Below are positions 26,327-37,145 of a stretch of 64,000 nucleotides of DNA, piece after piece. Both the position numbers and the translations under genes were made by a program. Every line of letters begins with the position of its first letter. Position 1 is the first letter of the stretch. Origin of the DNA: Sporothrix humicola (Eukaryota; Ascomycota; Sordariomycetes; Ophiostomatales; Ophiostomataceae); assembly GCA_021396245.1 (NCBI GenBank), contig WNYE01000128.1:16089-80088 (forward strand), in the 5' to 3' direction. The notes under the pieces were generated by a model that saw nothing but the letters and a program-made list of their open reading frames with translations, ran no database searches and had not been told where the DNA came from.

Positions 26327-29300
26327 GACGGCGATTGGGTGGTGTGTGACGGACGAAAATGCAAAAGTAGGTGCAGAGTGTAAGTTACAGATCAATGTAG
26401 GTCGTCAAGATGATGCGTAGGACGTCGAAAAGAAGTCGAAAGCGAGGGGCTCGTGGAAAGCACGGTGACAAAGGAGACGAAAACGGGAAAGGAGAAATGG
26501 CCTGTTAAGCCGACGTCACAGTAGCCTGCACCATGAGGCCGTGCTGATCGTGGGGGTCGTTGGGTTGTGGATGGATATAGGGAAGCGTTTGCAAGGGCCT
26601 GTTGACTGCCAAACAAAAGTTTATTGCTAGAGAACAGCAGACTGTAAGTGGTGCGATTCCGTGGGAAATGACAGTCGAGCAGGAGGAGACTGTCAGCCTT
26701 CCAAGGTCGAAGTCGAAATAGGAGACGTTGTCAAGACTCTGGAGACAGATACGTGCTGACAGAAATACGGACTGTTTGTTGCAGTGCCGTACGGAGTTGC
26801 CTGGATATGCGTAATTTTGTGCGCTCGGAAATCTGCGAGCGTCGTCTGCGCCTGACGGTCGACAGGTGCGAGAGATACAGGAGAAAGGCCAAAGAAACAG
26901 GCACTGCCTTTGTAAGTCGTCGAGAGGAGCGTTTGGGTCGTCCACAAGTCCGTCTCTTGCGTCGTTTGTTGGCGGTGGCGGGGTGCTTGCTTTAAGGAAA
27001 CTGGGCGGTGCCGCCACAATATGGAGCTTGTGACGATAAGAGTCCGGGCACAGGGTGATGCAATGCCGTCCTGGGTCTCGTGTTCGTCTAAGCGTCGCAC
27101 TTTAGGTGTGAGAGGATAAGAGATGATGCAAATGTAGGAATGCGACAGATGAGAAGCTTTGTCTTTTTTAAGATGATGAGGGAAAAGAATGACCGTATTG
27201 AAAGAGAAAGAGGACAAAAGAAGGGGAAATCGAGAGAAAAGCAAGAGGAAACAACGCTTATTCAGTTGGCTCTATCCAAGGTCTGGGGGAAGGTGCAGGT
27301 GGGCGCGCCTGCTAAAATACGGGCGATAGACAAGCGCAAGGACGATCAGGACAAAGCCGGCGGAGGGAGGAAAGCGCGATGGAGAATGGAGAGGGGACTG
27401 GGGGGTTTATTGGTGAGAGGGCGAAAGAGAGTGGCGGATTCTAGGGGCCTTTGGCAAGTGCGATGGGATGAATAAAGCCAGTGCGTCCCAGTACGTCCGC
27501 TGTCCACAGAAGGGAAAGAGCGCCAACCTCCCAACAGGGGTAAGAGGTGGAACGTCTTGCGATCGCCCAATCACCAGCGGGCAGAAAGGCCCAAAAGCCG
27601 CTAACGTGTCACCAAAAGTCGCTCCAAAAGGCACCAAAGGCACCAAATACTCAAAAAGCACCAAAAGCCAGCCCAGAATCAGCCCGAATCACTGTGCTTC
27701 CCCACAGGCGGCCAGGGAGAAGCCATCTGAGGCATCGAGGCGATTGTTCACAGTAGTCGTCACGTTTTGTAAGGCATTCTCTCGCACCAACAGCTGAGGG
27801 CTTGAGCTAGTTTTAGCAAATCAAAGAGATCGAATCTGTGGCTTGGAGATATCTTTCACAGCGAAGATGGCCCTGACGAGGCGCTGAGGAAAGTACGCTC
27901 AACCGCGAACTCTTTGTAATCTCTTTTCGAGGCAAGAACAACTCTGTCTACACAGAAATTACGGTTCATGAGGCCATGTATCTCGCCCTGTACGGAGTAT
28001 TTTAGTGCGATTTCCGGTCCGGGTGGACAAGGGCTGCTCCGTAGCGCATCGTTCCTGCCTCGTTCCACGCTTTTCCGTACGATACTTTCCACATTTTCCC
28101 CTTTCCTTCTCTTCGTCCCGTGTTTTTGGTGTTTTTCCACTGTCTTTTTGGCAGTCGTTCCGTATTATTGATTCCGGGACGCTACGATACGGCAGGTCCC
28201 ATAGAAAATAGAAAACATGATACACTGCATCCTTCAAGGTGTCTCTTTGTCTCCACGGCGAGAAATATAATTTTCCCCAGATTGACTGGCACGCATCAAT
28301 TCCTACTGTGTAGTTACGGCTTCTGCTTTCTACTTTCTCGGAAGGGTATTTTTGCAGATGGAGCCGCCCAGCCGGGCCACGAAGAGGTCCAGGCCAATGC
28401 AGGACGGGCCAAATGGAGCAAGGCGAGAATCAGACAGACAAAAAGTATGTGTAGAGAAAGGCAGTCCCCGAGGAAAACTCATGCAATCCCAAATGAAGCC
28501 CATCTTCGGAGGAAAGAGGGAAACAACCAACCGGGAAAACATGGTGTTTTATATTGCCTCTACGTCCCAAGAAAGTGCAGGGGAGGAAAGACAAGAAGGT
28601 GAAAAGGAAAGAAGGCAAGGAGAATAAGAGAAGGCATTCGGAACCTTCTTTCCTTGTCAGTGATGTTCTGTTTCTCTCTTTTTGTCTTTGGCCTGTCTTT
28701 CTTGGAAGGAACGCAGCCACGACAGTTTGGGAAGGCATTCGGGAGATCCGTGGCGGGAAGGCGCGAGAAAACACTGCCGACCCTACTTACCTTGCGCCTG
28801 CTTTCCTCTTGGGGCTGTCTCTATTTGTATTCGTCCTTCCGCGGCCTCCGTGACGGCGCTGTATTTTTGGAACTCAATTTTCCTGAAATTTGGTGGTTCC
28901 TGGCCTTGCTGGACTCGTCCCCATATTGAACGCCGAGGAGGCGACGGCAACGAGGCATAGCGAGGATGCCCCGAGGTGACTTCGGCTGCCCACATTTCCC
29001 TATTTGGAGGCGCCAGCGACCCAGCGAGTCAAAATCGAGCAGCCCAGCAATCCACACTCAACTCGACTCACAGCATGGCTATTATTCGTTATGGGCGCTT
29101 TGTGCTCTCGACGCTATTGCACAAGAGACTACACAATTGCGCCACGCCATTGGGTGTTGTCTTTGGACTTGCATCAACATTGGTGTGTTGCGTTGCTTTG
29201 CCAAAAAAAAAAAAAAAGACAGACGCAAGCTGCAGACAAACGATGGACGGCTGCGAGGATCAGGTCATCTCTGTCGTTCAAACTGACGAGAGACGACCTC

Positions 29301-31315
29301 AGACGGCAGAGGACAAACGTGGGAAGCACGGCTTGTGTTTGTGCCCCTGAGACTTTTTTGCTCTTGGTGAGGTTTGGTGAGCCCTCGTCTCTCGTCCAGG
29401 TTCGATGTCCTGAATTATATATTTCTTTGGTCAAGCAGGTCGTCAGCCTGTCAGCACTGCTCGTCGAACGAAACAAGACACTGGGCGCAGAATACGATGT
29501 TGTGAGACACTGTGAGAGGCCAGCAGAAGACCAGACTTCAGCAAATGAGGCAAAAAGGCTGCGCATCGCAATCAACCTGCCGTCTTCAGCGTTATTATGT
29601 CTTGGACATTTTTGCTCTCCCCAGAAGTCCCCCCTCGTCCCCCAGAGTGACAGCCACATTCTAGCACGGAGAAATCAACGGAGATTCTCGGCTGTCCGAT
29701 GCACGACACGACGCATTGGCCAACGGGCGGTCAACGCGGCGATGCTATCAGTCGGTGTTGACAGGGACAGAGGAACATTACGGAGAGTAAAATGAAGCCG
29801 GGCAAATCAACGGAAGTGCGGATTTCCGGGTGGTGATGTCCAGTCCTTCTTGTGAGACAGTGAGCCGTGCGTGGAAGCACAAAAGAAAAGGTTGACAAAC
29901 AGTTGCGGCGTCATTGTGCGTCGAGGCTGTGTCTTTTTTTGTCGATCTGCCATCACTTTTTTTTTCCTCAGGTCCCTTGATTTTTTTTTTTTCATTTTTT
30001 TTTTCAAGCACCTCTCCCCAGACTGTCGTCATTTTCCAACTGAACAGGGCAGAACACCAGATTCAAAAATCCTTGGCTCATGTAAATGTGGGGAAGTGTG
30101 CAAGAAAATTAGAGAAAATCGCCCACAAGCCTCGAAAGCAGAGACACACTCGCCGCAATCCGACCCAAAAGGAGATCGTTTTCCAGTTACCCTGTCACTA
30201 AAGCACCTGAAAGACCTGAAGGACCTAAAAAGATCCCAGAAACATCCCAGAAAAACGGCTCCATCGCTGCACGTTGTCCGACCCTGAAGGCACAGAAAAT
30301 AAGTTGTGTGGACTCTGCGTAGTATTGTGTGGTATTTTTGGTCTGCAATATCTTGAAGGCTGTCACACCAGTTTCTTTTTTTTTATGCATCTAGAGCATT
30401 TAGTTCGTCTGGTTCGTCGAGGTTTTTTGCCACAGCGGACACCTTCTATTCTGCTCTGTCCCTTTCTGTTTCCCGGTGTGTATTTGGCGCACTCTTTTTC
30501 TTGTCTTTCGTCCGCCGTGTATCGCGAACTCCTGACCTGTGGCAAATTTGATACAGAGCTCGTGATGGTGGCAGTTTGCACAGACGTCGAGGCCACAGGG
30601 CAGAGTGCAGCAGACTCGCAGTAGCCCGATCAAAACATGTGTTAAGCCTGAGCACGCCGATTCACGTGCCCCGATCTGTTCTCGGGACCAGCCGTCATCC
30701 GGGATTTCCCAGGGAAGGCGCGATGGAGGAAGTCGAAAAGATGCGATGGCCAGTAACGTCCTCCTATTTCGATGCACCTACTGACAAAATGGTACCATTT
30801 GAGGCAGCAACGGAATCAACTCAGCATGACAAAGAGAAGCATCGCCGCTGCGCTCGCCCAGTTGGGGTTCCTGGTTTTGTCATTCAGTGGCCATCGCCGG
30901 GTGGTCGGGTCCTGATCCTTCCGTGGCAGTTGCACAAAACCCTGGGCCACTGTAACACCTAAAATTCAGGTCACGTGCGCTGATTCCGTATTTCCACAAG
31001 CTCGTTCAGTTCATTCTCACATAATTACATTTCACTTCACATTTATTGACTTCACTCGATTTGCTCATGAGTTTTATATTTTGAAATTTTTGGTTCAGAT
31101 TCCGTAAAGACAACCCGTGTTTTAGAATTTTTAAACACCATTTCCCCTTCGTTCGCTCGTCACTTGAGAGGAGGTACTAGAAAAAAGGAAAAACCCAAAA
31201 CGTCAAGCACATGAAAATTTTTGAGACAAAAAGGAAAAAAAGAACACCATCCATGCTCGCACGCAGACATGACGAACTAACAACCAGTGGAAACCCTGCC
31301 GTGGTGAGGCAGCGC
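26327..31315. other. Intergenic region, no gene recognised
   Basis: Five kilobases separate the LRR gene start from the RPL5 stop. The nearest few hundred bases left of 27 kb are probably the LRR promoter. Open frames up to 263 codons (about 29004-29795, +) look like chance: mixed composition, a poly(A) run at 29204-29217 translated as lysines, and no family resemblance. A consensus-quality splice donor on the minus strand at 28790 and one ACGGAGTA octamer at 27992 are reported as findings. An RTCACGTG box lies at 30970. Confidence 0.5.
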
Positions 31316-32550
31316 TTACTCCTGGGTGAGCTCGGCAATGCGGGCCTGGACGCGCTCCTTGCGCTGCTCGCGAGTCAGGCGGGCAGTCTTGTACTTGAGC
31401 GACTCGGCCTTCCACTCAGCCTTGGACTTCTTGGGGCCCTCGCCCTCGACCTTCTTGAAGGGGTCCGCGCGGATCTCCTCGTGGGCCTTGGTGTAGAGCT
31501 CCTCGAGGTCCTCGGCAGTGACCTCGTCGTCGGTGTACTGCTGGAACTGCGAGCGGAAGCGCTCCTCGTCCTCGTCCTCGAGCAGCTCCATGTACTCGCC
31601 GACGTGGCCGCCGAAGATGTAGTTCTTGAGGACCTCGGCGTCGAGCTCCTTGGTCTCAATGTCGTAGCCGGGGAAGCGGTTCTCCGAGTGGGGGATCAGA
31701 ATACCGCCGTCCGAGGCGCCCTTCATGGCGCCAAAGACACGGGCACCGGTCGAGGTGCGCTGCAGACCGACGTCCAGGAAGGCCTTGAAGGGGCGGCGCT
31801 CCTCGCCGTCCTCGCCCTCGGCAGCCTCGGTCAGGGTGTACTCGCCATCGGGCTCCTCAACGCCCTTGAAGGTCTCGTCCAGACCAAGCTTCTTGAGGAC
31901 ACGGCGGGCAATCAGCAGGCCGGTGGCGTAGGCGGCGGCCCAGTTGGTCAGGCCGTGCTCGATGCCGTAGGCGCGCAGCTCGTGGGAGTAGGCAGAGGCA
32001 AAGACCTTGTCGCCGGTGACCTCCGAGGTGACGATCTGCATGATGATGTCGCGGTTGGTGAAGCGGACGACCAGGCGGTACTTGGGGGCATTGTACTTGT
32101 TCTTGGCCTGGTTGATGAGGCGCTTGCGGGCGTAGTAGTCGGTCTTGCCCTGCTGGCGGCGCTTGTACTTGGTCTGGAAGCGACTGTAGTACGCGCTGTT
32201 CTTGACGAGCTTGTGGAAAGGCTGTAGAAAAAGAAAGAAAAAACCCACGAGTCAGCAATTATCGCTTCAGAGATGTTTGTTTGTTTGTTTTGAAAAACAA
32301 TCCTCCTCTTTCCAATCCGAAGCATCTTGCGTTGACTCTCATGTTCCTGTCCCCATCATGTCCATGTGTGTTCTTCCTCTGCACTCTATTCCCTTCTCTT
32401 CCTCCCCTGTATGTTTGTCGATGCAAAATTGTTCGGATTGAGGATCGTGGTCGAGTTCGATTTCGAGTTCGATCGATGTTTTCCTATTTTTTCTGTTTTC
32501 TCCAGGTAATAGCCAACGGCTACACCTTCTCTGCAGTCTCAACTTACCAT
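31316..32550 (-). CDS. RPL5: 60S ribosomal protein L5 (uL18)
   Basis: The protein binds 5S rRNA and joins the central protuberance of the large ribosomal subunit. About 302 residues are encoded, near the family norm. Characteristic blocks are NSAYYSRFQTKYKRR, GKTDYYARKRLI, YRLVVRFTNRDI, GLTNWAAAYATGLLIARR, GARVFGAMKGASDGG and ENRFPGYD. Exon 2 is 32221-31316 and opens at PFHKLVKNSAYY. No ATG fits inside that exon. A 326-nt intron (32547-32222; donor GTAAGT, branch CTGAC, acceptor ACAG) joins it to a lone ATG at 32550-32548, so the first coding exon contributes only the initiator codon. The ATG context (CCAAAATGG) is strong. It is transcribed divergently from the HAD-like gene. Identification is secure; the start model is strongly supported by splice signals. 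Confidence 0.96.
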
Positions 32551-32728
32551 TTTGGCGGCTTGCTGTTGCGATTGAACGGGGCAAGATGGTGATGTTTGGT
32601 GGTGGATGGAGGGGAAATCAAACGAAAAGAAAAAATCGAAAAGGGAAGTTTTGCCAATGGTGCAGTCGTATCAGTTTCTGCGCACGAATTTTGTGGGCTG
32701 CAAAAAAAATTGGCCCCACCTGTCTTCC

Positions 32729-32736
32729 AGCCCTAG
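32729..32736 (-). promoter_or_regulatory. Possible Tbf1-like site upstream of RPL5
   Basis: AGCCCTAG lies about 180 bp upstream of the RPL5 start codon and resembles the ARCCCTA element bound by Tbf1 at many fungal ribosomal-protein promoters. One short match is weak evidence. Confidence 0.25.
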
Positions 32737-32806
32737 TGTCTCTGAGGGTGAGCAGACAGGATGGTCGGCGACGACACAGTCGGGTTGGCGACGACTTATC
32801 TAATCG

Positions 32807-32812
32807 CACGTG
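32807..32812. promoter_or_regulatory. E-box (ATCACGTG) in the RPL5/HAD divergent promoter
   Basis: CACGTG sits in the 606-bp divergent region, about 260 bp from the RPL5 ATG and 345 bp from the HAD-like ATG. Read on the minus strand it is ATCACGTG, matching the RTCACRTG consensus of Cbf1-type bHLH factors. The other two divergent promoters in this window carry the same motif. Confidence 0.5.
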
Positions 32813-33156
32813 ATACCTTTTTCAAAAAGTCAGGTGACACGGCACGCGACCAGATTCTCCAACCGCACTCCACTTCTCTCCCCACTGTATTATTCTCGGC
32901 ACGTCGTACTAACACCACCGAGACCGCTATGGAGCACCTTCCCCAGCATTTCCATACCTCGGTAACAAAAGTATGCGGGCGCTATGGACTATGGACTCCG
33001 CGATTGAAAGCGACAACAACGCCAACCCCAGACGAACAACGACACCGATCCACGTCTGGGGTTGAGTTGAACATCACGAACGTTCTGTGGCTTCTGGACA
33101 CTTTTGAAAAATCAATTGGACCCGGATATCACCTCACATCCAGCAAAAACGTCAAA

Positions 33157-34068
33157 ATGGCCGGCCAACAGCCCAAAGTCATTCTCTTTGACATTGGAGG
33201 CGTCTGTGTAAGTGAAAACAACAAGAATACAGAACGACAACAGCCCATCCTTAAATATCTAACCTCTTTCCAGGTCCTCTCGCCCTTCCAGACGATCCTT
33301 GACTACGAGATCAGCATGGGCATCCCGCCAGGATGGGTCAACCACTCCATCTCCAAGACAGCGCCCAACGGCTACTGGCACAAACTCGAGAGGGGAAACA
33401 TTCCCATGGACGCCGAGTTCTTTGCGGGCTTCAACCGCGACCTGCGTGACGCGGCGCGCTGGAAGGCGTTTTACAAGGCCGCCTACACCAAGTCCAAGGG
33501 CACGTCCAAGCCGCTGCCGGCACAGGTTCCGCCCGTCCCCGAGGTCGACGGCGAAAAGATGTTCAACCAGATGATGAAGGCGTCCGACTTCCCCGACCCC
33601 TGGATGTTCCCGGCCCTCAAAGCACTGCGCGAGAGCGGCAAGTACGTGCTGGCGGCGCTGAGCAACACGGTCATCTTCCCGCCAGGCCACGAGCTGTACT
33701 CGGACAACTACTTTGCCCACCCGGTGCGCGGCCTCTTTGACGTTTTTATTTCCTCGGCGCACGTCGGCCTGCGCAAGCCCGAGCCGGCCATGTACCAGAT
33801 GGCGCTGCGCGAGACGGACAAGTACGCGCGGTCGTATGCCGACACACCCCGCGGACAGGCCAACGGGTGGAAGGACGGCGTGGCGGCCGGCGACATTCTG
33901 TTCTTGGACGATATTGGCGAGAACCTCAAGTGGGGCAAGAAGCAGGGCTTCCGCACAATCAAGGTCAACCTGGGCCGTGCGTACGAGGCCGTCGACGAGC
34001 TCGAGGCGATTACGGGGCTGAAGCTGCACGGCACGCACCCGCGGCCTGACTCCAAGGCGCGGTTATAG
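33157..34068 (+). CDS. HAD-like hydrolase (epoxide hydrolase N-domain / ACAD10-like type)
   Basis: About 281 residues are encoded in two exons, 33157-33207 and 33274-34068. The 66-nt intron (donor GTAAGT, acceptor CCAG) is a multiple of three and free of stops, so the unspliced frame also stays open. The start is MAGQQPKVILFDIGGVC with context CAAAATGG; the open frame reaches back to 32761 but that part looks non-coding. HAD superfamily motifs are visible: FDIGGV with the nucleophilic Asp, LSNT (motif II), RKPEPAMY with the motif III Lys, and FLDDIGEN (motif IV). These enzymes hydrolyse phosphoesters or related bonds through an aspartyl intermediate; the substrate cannot be inferred. The gene is divergent from RPL5 and convergent with the methyltransferase gene. 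Confidence 0.88.
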   Translation: MAGQQPKVILFDIGGVCVSENNKNTERQQPILKYLTSFQVLSPFQTILDYEISMGIPPGWVNHSISKTAPNGYWHKLERGNIPMDAEFFAGFNRDLRDAARWKAFYKAAYTKSKGTSKPLPAQVPPVPEVDGEKMFNQMMKASDFPDPWMFPALKALRESGKYVLAALSNTVIFPPGHELYSDNYFAHPVRGLFDVFISSAHVGLRKPEPAMYQMALRETDKYARSYADTPRGQANGWKDGVAAGDILFLDDIGENLKWGKKQGFRTIKVNLGRAYEAVDELEAITGLKLHGTHPRPDSKARL

Positions 34069-34267
34069 ACGGTATGCCCAGGCACTTTATTTTACTGAGA
34101 TTTTATCTAGATATCCTTGGGTACATTTCTTGAGACATTTGAAACATTTGATATATATGATGAGCGTTTATATTGTTGTATAGATTAGACATTACATATT
34201 AGTTTGGGTCTGGTTCGTCTGTTGGTCTGTTGGTTCGTCCTGTGATATGATGTGTCCCTCCCTTCCA

Positions 34268-35323
34268 TTAATACATCAGCTCGGCCACAAACACGTACGA
34301 GCTGTCCTTTTCAAGAACACACCATTCAGGGTCGTCGACAGTGCTTCTCATAAACTCTTCGCAGAAGACGCTCTTCAATGTCACCAGGAGCTTAGTCCGT
34401 TCAGACGCAGCCCAATCCTTGATCATGACCTGGACCGCCGGGGTCTGCACGATCTGGGCGAACAGAAAGTCCACATGTTCGGGCTTGTGGTACTTCCGGT
34501 ACTCCGGGCCGCGGCCCCTGACTGGGTGGATCTCAATCACCGCCCTCACACAGAAGCCGTTGCTCCTCAGCATGGACGCAAAGGTCTTGTAAGTATGCAT
34601 CCAGGACCGGTTGGACAGGTACCGCAGCTCCATGCGCTTGGCGGTTTGCTCCATGGCCAGTTCGGCGCGTCTGGCACGCTCGTGGGGAATCTCGATCACT
34701 ACTATGCCCCCGGTGTCCGGTTTCTCGTGCAGGTCGGCGAGGCTCTTCTTGTTCCAGATCGCCCTGTGTCGGTTCTCGCGTTTGAATGCGGCGTAGTTTC
34801 GGATTCCAAATCCCGCCGTGTCTCTGCAGAACTTGCGAGGCACTTGCGGCCGTTTGAGGAACTGCTTCCAGTGCTGGAGGGTGTCATCGCCGTCGGTAAG
34901 GAGCGTGAAGGCGTCGTTGCAGACAATCGTGTCAAAGCTGCCGTACTCGAGGATCTTACGACACTTGGCCGTTCTATCAAGCTCCAAGGCGTTATTTCGC
35001 AAAAGGACCACCCGGTCACAGACGTCCTGGAGTCTGCACTTGGCCAGATAGATCATCTCGTTCGAAATGTCGACACCCGTGACTTGTCCGCCGTCGTTGG
35101 GCGTGCCAACGTGCCCGAGCCTCAGGGCCAGCTCCCTGGTCATGAGGCCGGTGCCGCAGCACAAGTCGAGAATTTTGTCGCCGGGCTCGACATCGACGCA
35201 GTCTACAAACTTGCGTGCAAACTCCTTGCGCCACTCGGTGTCGTACGTCGGAGCCCATCGGTCAAAGACCTCCTGTGCCATACAAAGATTGCGCACGGCC
35301 GGCCGTTTCGGATCATGCCTCAT
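34268..35323 (-). CDS. Class I SAM-dependent methyltransferase
   Basis: A single-exon gene encodes 351 residues, starting MRHDPKRPAV with A at -3; an internal Met at residue 15 (MAQEVFDRWAPTYD) is an alternative start. Motif I, KILDLCCGTGLMTREL, lies near residues 50-65 and is the glycine-rich SAM-binding loop. GVDISNEMI is the acidic end of strand 2, and FDTIVCND lies at strand 4. The region resembles the UbiE/methyltransferase-11 type. Substrate is unknown. The C-terminal part (about 210-351) has no signature I recognise. The gene is convergent with the HAD-like gene (about 200 bp between stops), and OMA1 lies upstream on the same strand. Confidence 0.85.
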   Translation of the reverse strand: MRHDPKRPAVRNLCMAQEVFDRWAPTYDTEWRKEFARKFVDCVDVEPGDKILDLCCGTGLMTRELALRLGHVGTPNDGGQVTGVDISNEMIYLAKCRLQDVCDRVVLLRNNALELDRTAKCRKILEYGSFDTIVCNDAFTLLTDGDDTLQHWKQFLKRPQVPRKFCRDTAGFGIRNYAAFKRENRHRAIWNKKSLADLHEKPDTGGIVVIEIPHERARRAELAMEQTAKRMELRYLSNRSWMHTYKTFASMLRSNGFCVRAVIEIHPVRGRGPEYRKYHKPEHVDFLFAQIVQTPAVQVMIKDWAASERTKLLVTLKSVFCEEFMRSTVDDPEWCVLEKDSSYVFVAELMY

Positions 35324-35829
35324 AATGTCGGATTGCTAGCCGCGATGCGAGTGATGGTGATGGTAATTTTGGTGATGATGTGATGACGGCGGTACTCGGA
35401 CCTGCCGGTGGTGGTGGAAAGTGGTTTCCGTTGCCAAAAACAAGAGGATTCAAAAGAGGCCCGACAGCCAGCGCCAGCGAGGCGGCCGCTCTCTGTTTAA
35501 AGGGCGCGATGGCCCATCTTCGTCGCTAGCTAGCTTGCCGGGAGAAGCGTGGTGGTGATGAGTATGGATTACGTCGCTTGAGCGAAGCTATTCCGCCGGC
35601 TCCAACGCTAGCTGTGTGTTGGCGATTTCGATTTCAAAGTATCGATGGCAGCAAATGTGCCCGTAAATGTACAAAAGGATGACGTGGAAACACCAAAATA
35701 TGCCCAAAACTATGCACTATATCCAAGAATAAAACAAAAGATGAGCACCAACACTGTAAACCAACCTCAAAACGCCCCATTCTATGCATCCAACGGCAAG
35801 ACACTTGTCTGTCTTGGAAGATAAGGAAA
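35324..35829. other. Intergenic, methyltransferase upstream and OMA1 3' flank
   Basis: About 500 bp hold the presumed methyltransferase promoter and the OMA1 3' flank. GATG/GGTGATG-rich repeats occur just upstream of the methyltransferase start (35345-35390). No gene was recognised. Confidence 0.6.
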
Positions 35830-37145
35830 TCAGGAGATCAGGAGTATGCCGTTGCGCAGGGCCTTCTTGAACCGGTACGCAAAGTCCTGCGTGCCGTCGC
35901 ACTTGCTCTGCTTGCGCTTCTCCATGGCCGCCGACATCCATTCCTGGATCTTTTCCATCCGGTGTTGGTTCTGTATTGTTAGCGTTGCACGACCCGCATA
36001 ACGCTTCACATCTCATCCCATCTCCCTTTACTTACCGATGGATGTGTGCTGATCCACTCGGGGGGCTGGATCTTCTGTGCCTGGTCCATTCGCCGCCAGA
36101 ACTCGAAGGCCTGCGACGGGTCAAAGCACGCCTCGGCCATGAGCATCAGCCCGATAAAGTCGGCCTCGCTCTCCTGCTTGCGGCTCATGGGCGTGTTGAA
36201 CAGGACATCGACGACGGGCTGGAGGATAAAGTACGACAGGCCGGCCGTCAACAAAAACGCGCTCGTCAGCAGGATTGTGGTGCCGACGGCCGACGAAACG
36301 CGCTCGCCGTGATGGTTGGCCAGGTTGTGCGCCAGTTCGTGGCCCAGGACAGCCGCCACGGCGTCCTCGTTGCGCGCCACGTTGAAGATGCCGCTGTACA
36401 CAAACACCTTGCCGCCGGGAAGCACAAAGGCGTTGATCACGCCCGGTTCGTCAATCACGACAATCTCCCAGTCGCCCGGCTTGTCGGGCATTCCACTGAC
36501 AGGAATGAGGCGCGACATGACGTTGCGCACGACGATTGTGCGCGGATCGTAGTCTGGCAGGAACCGCTGCCCCTGCACGCGGGCCTCCTCCATGAGCTGC
36601 TCGTACTGCACCTCGCCAATCATCTTCATGGAGTCTTGGCTAAAGCAGTTGAACCGCCGTCTCCCGGAAACGGGGACAACCTCGAGATTTGTAAAGTAGA
36701 ACAGCAAAGCGCCAATGGCGGCCACCACCATGACCGTCTGCATGCTTGTGCTGCGCATCGTCCGCTTGAAAAAGTTGCCGCGGCGGTGGTACCCGCTGTC
36801 CTCAAACGACGAGTCGGGCGGCATTTCGCCAGGCGTCACAGGAACTCCCTGGAACGGATGCAGCGATTCCTGCTGCTGTTGCTGGTATTTTTGTTGCTGC
36901 CGCTGCTGTTGCTGGCGCTGGTACTCTCCTTGGCCGCGGAAATTGTTGGGGTCGTAGTTGTACACCTTTTGTGACGAACAAGAAAAGCATCTAGCCCGTG
37001 AAGCCCGAGATCGAAATCGAGCAGAAAGCGGCGTCACCAATGCCATTCTCCCGGCCTGAAATGAGTGGTTGACGCCAGCCCGCAAGGCACCCGCAGCCTG
37101 GGCTGGGGCTCGCGTGCCCATTGGGATCAATCGGATCGCCAACAT
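35830..37145 (-). CDS. OMA1: Mitochondrial metalloendopeptidase OMA1 (M48)
   Basis: This is an inner-membrane zinc protease of mitochondrial quality control and stress response. Two exons, 37145-36036 and 35970-35830, encode about 416 residues. The 65-nt intron (donor GTAAGT, branch GCTAAC, acceptor ACAG) interrupts the gene after WISTHPS; exon 2 supplies NQHRMEKIQEW through FKKALRNGILLIS. The ATG at 37145 is chosen because the frame further upstream has only a TTG. The N-terminus is Arg/Ala/Ser-rich without acids, as in a mitochondrial presequence. A Gln-rich tract spans about 76-92 and a membrane segment about 135-154. The zinc site is HELAH at about 269-273 with ESEAD near 325-329 as third ligand. 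It is longer than yeast Oma1 mainly through the N-terminal region with the Gln tract. Confidence 0.94.

Noticed and set aside
29004..29795. Plus-strand open frame of 263 codons
   Set aside because: It translates a poly(A) run as lysines and has no domain or codon bias; probably chance.
31211..32227. Plus-strand open frame of 338 codons rich in Leu/Val/Ala
   Set aside because: Antisense to RPL5, whose identity is certain; a typical shadow of GC3-biased codons.
34247..35383. Plus-strand open frame of 378 codons
   Set aside because: Antisense to the methyltransferase, which carries clear SAM-binding motifs; the antisense product has no recognisable motif.
35976..36974. Plus-strand open frame of 332 codons
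   Set aside because: Antisense to OMA1 with its HELAH zinc site.
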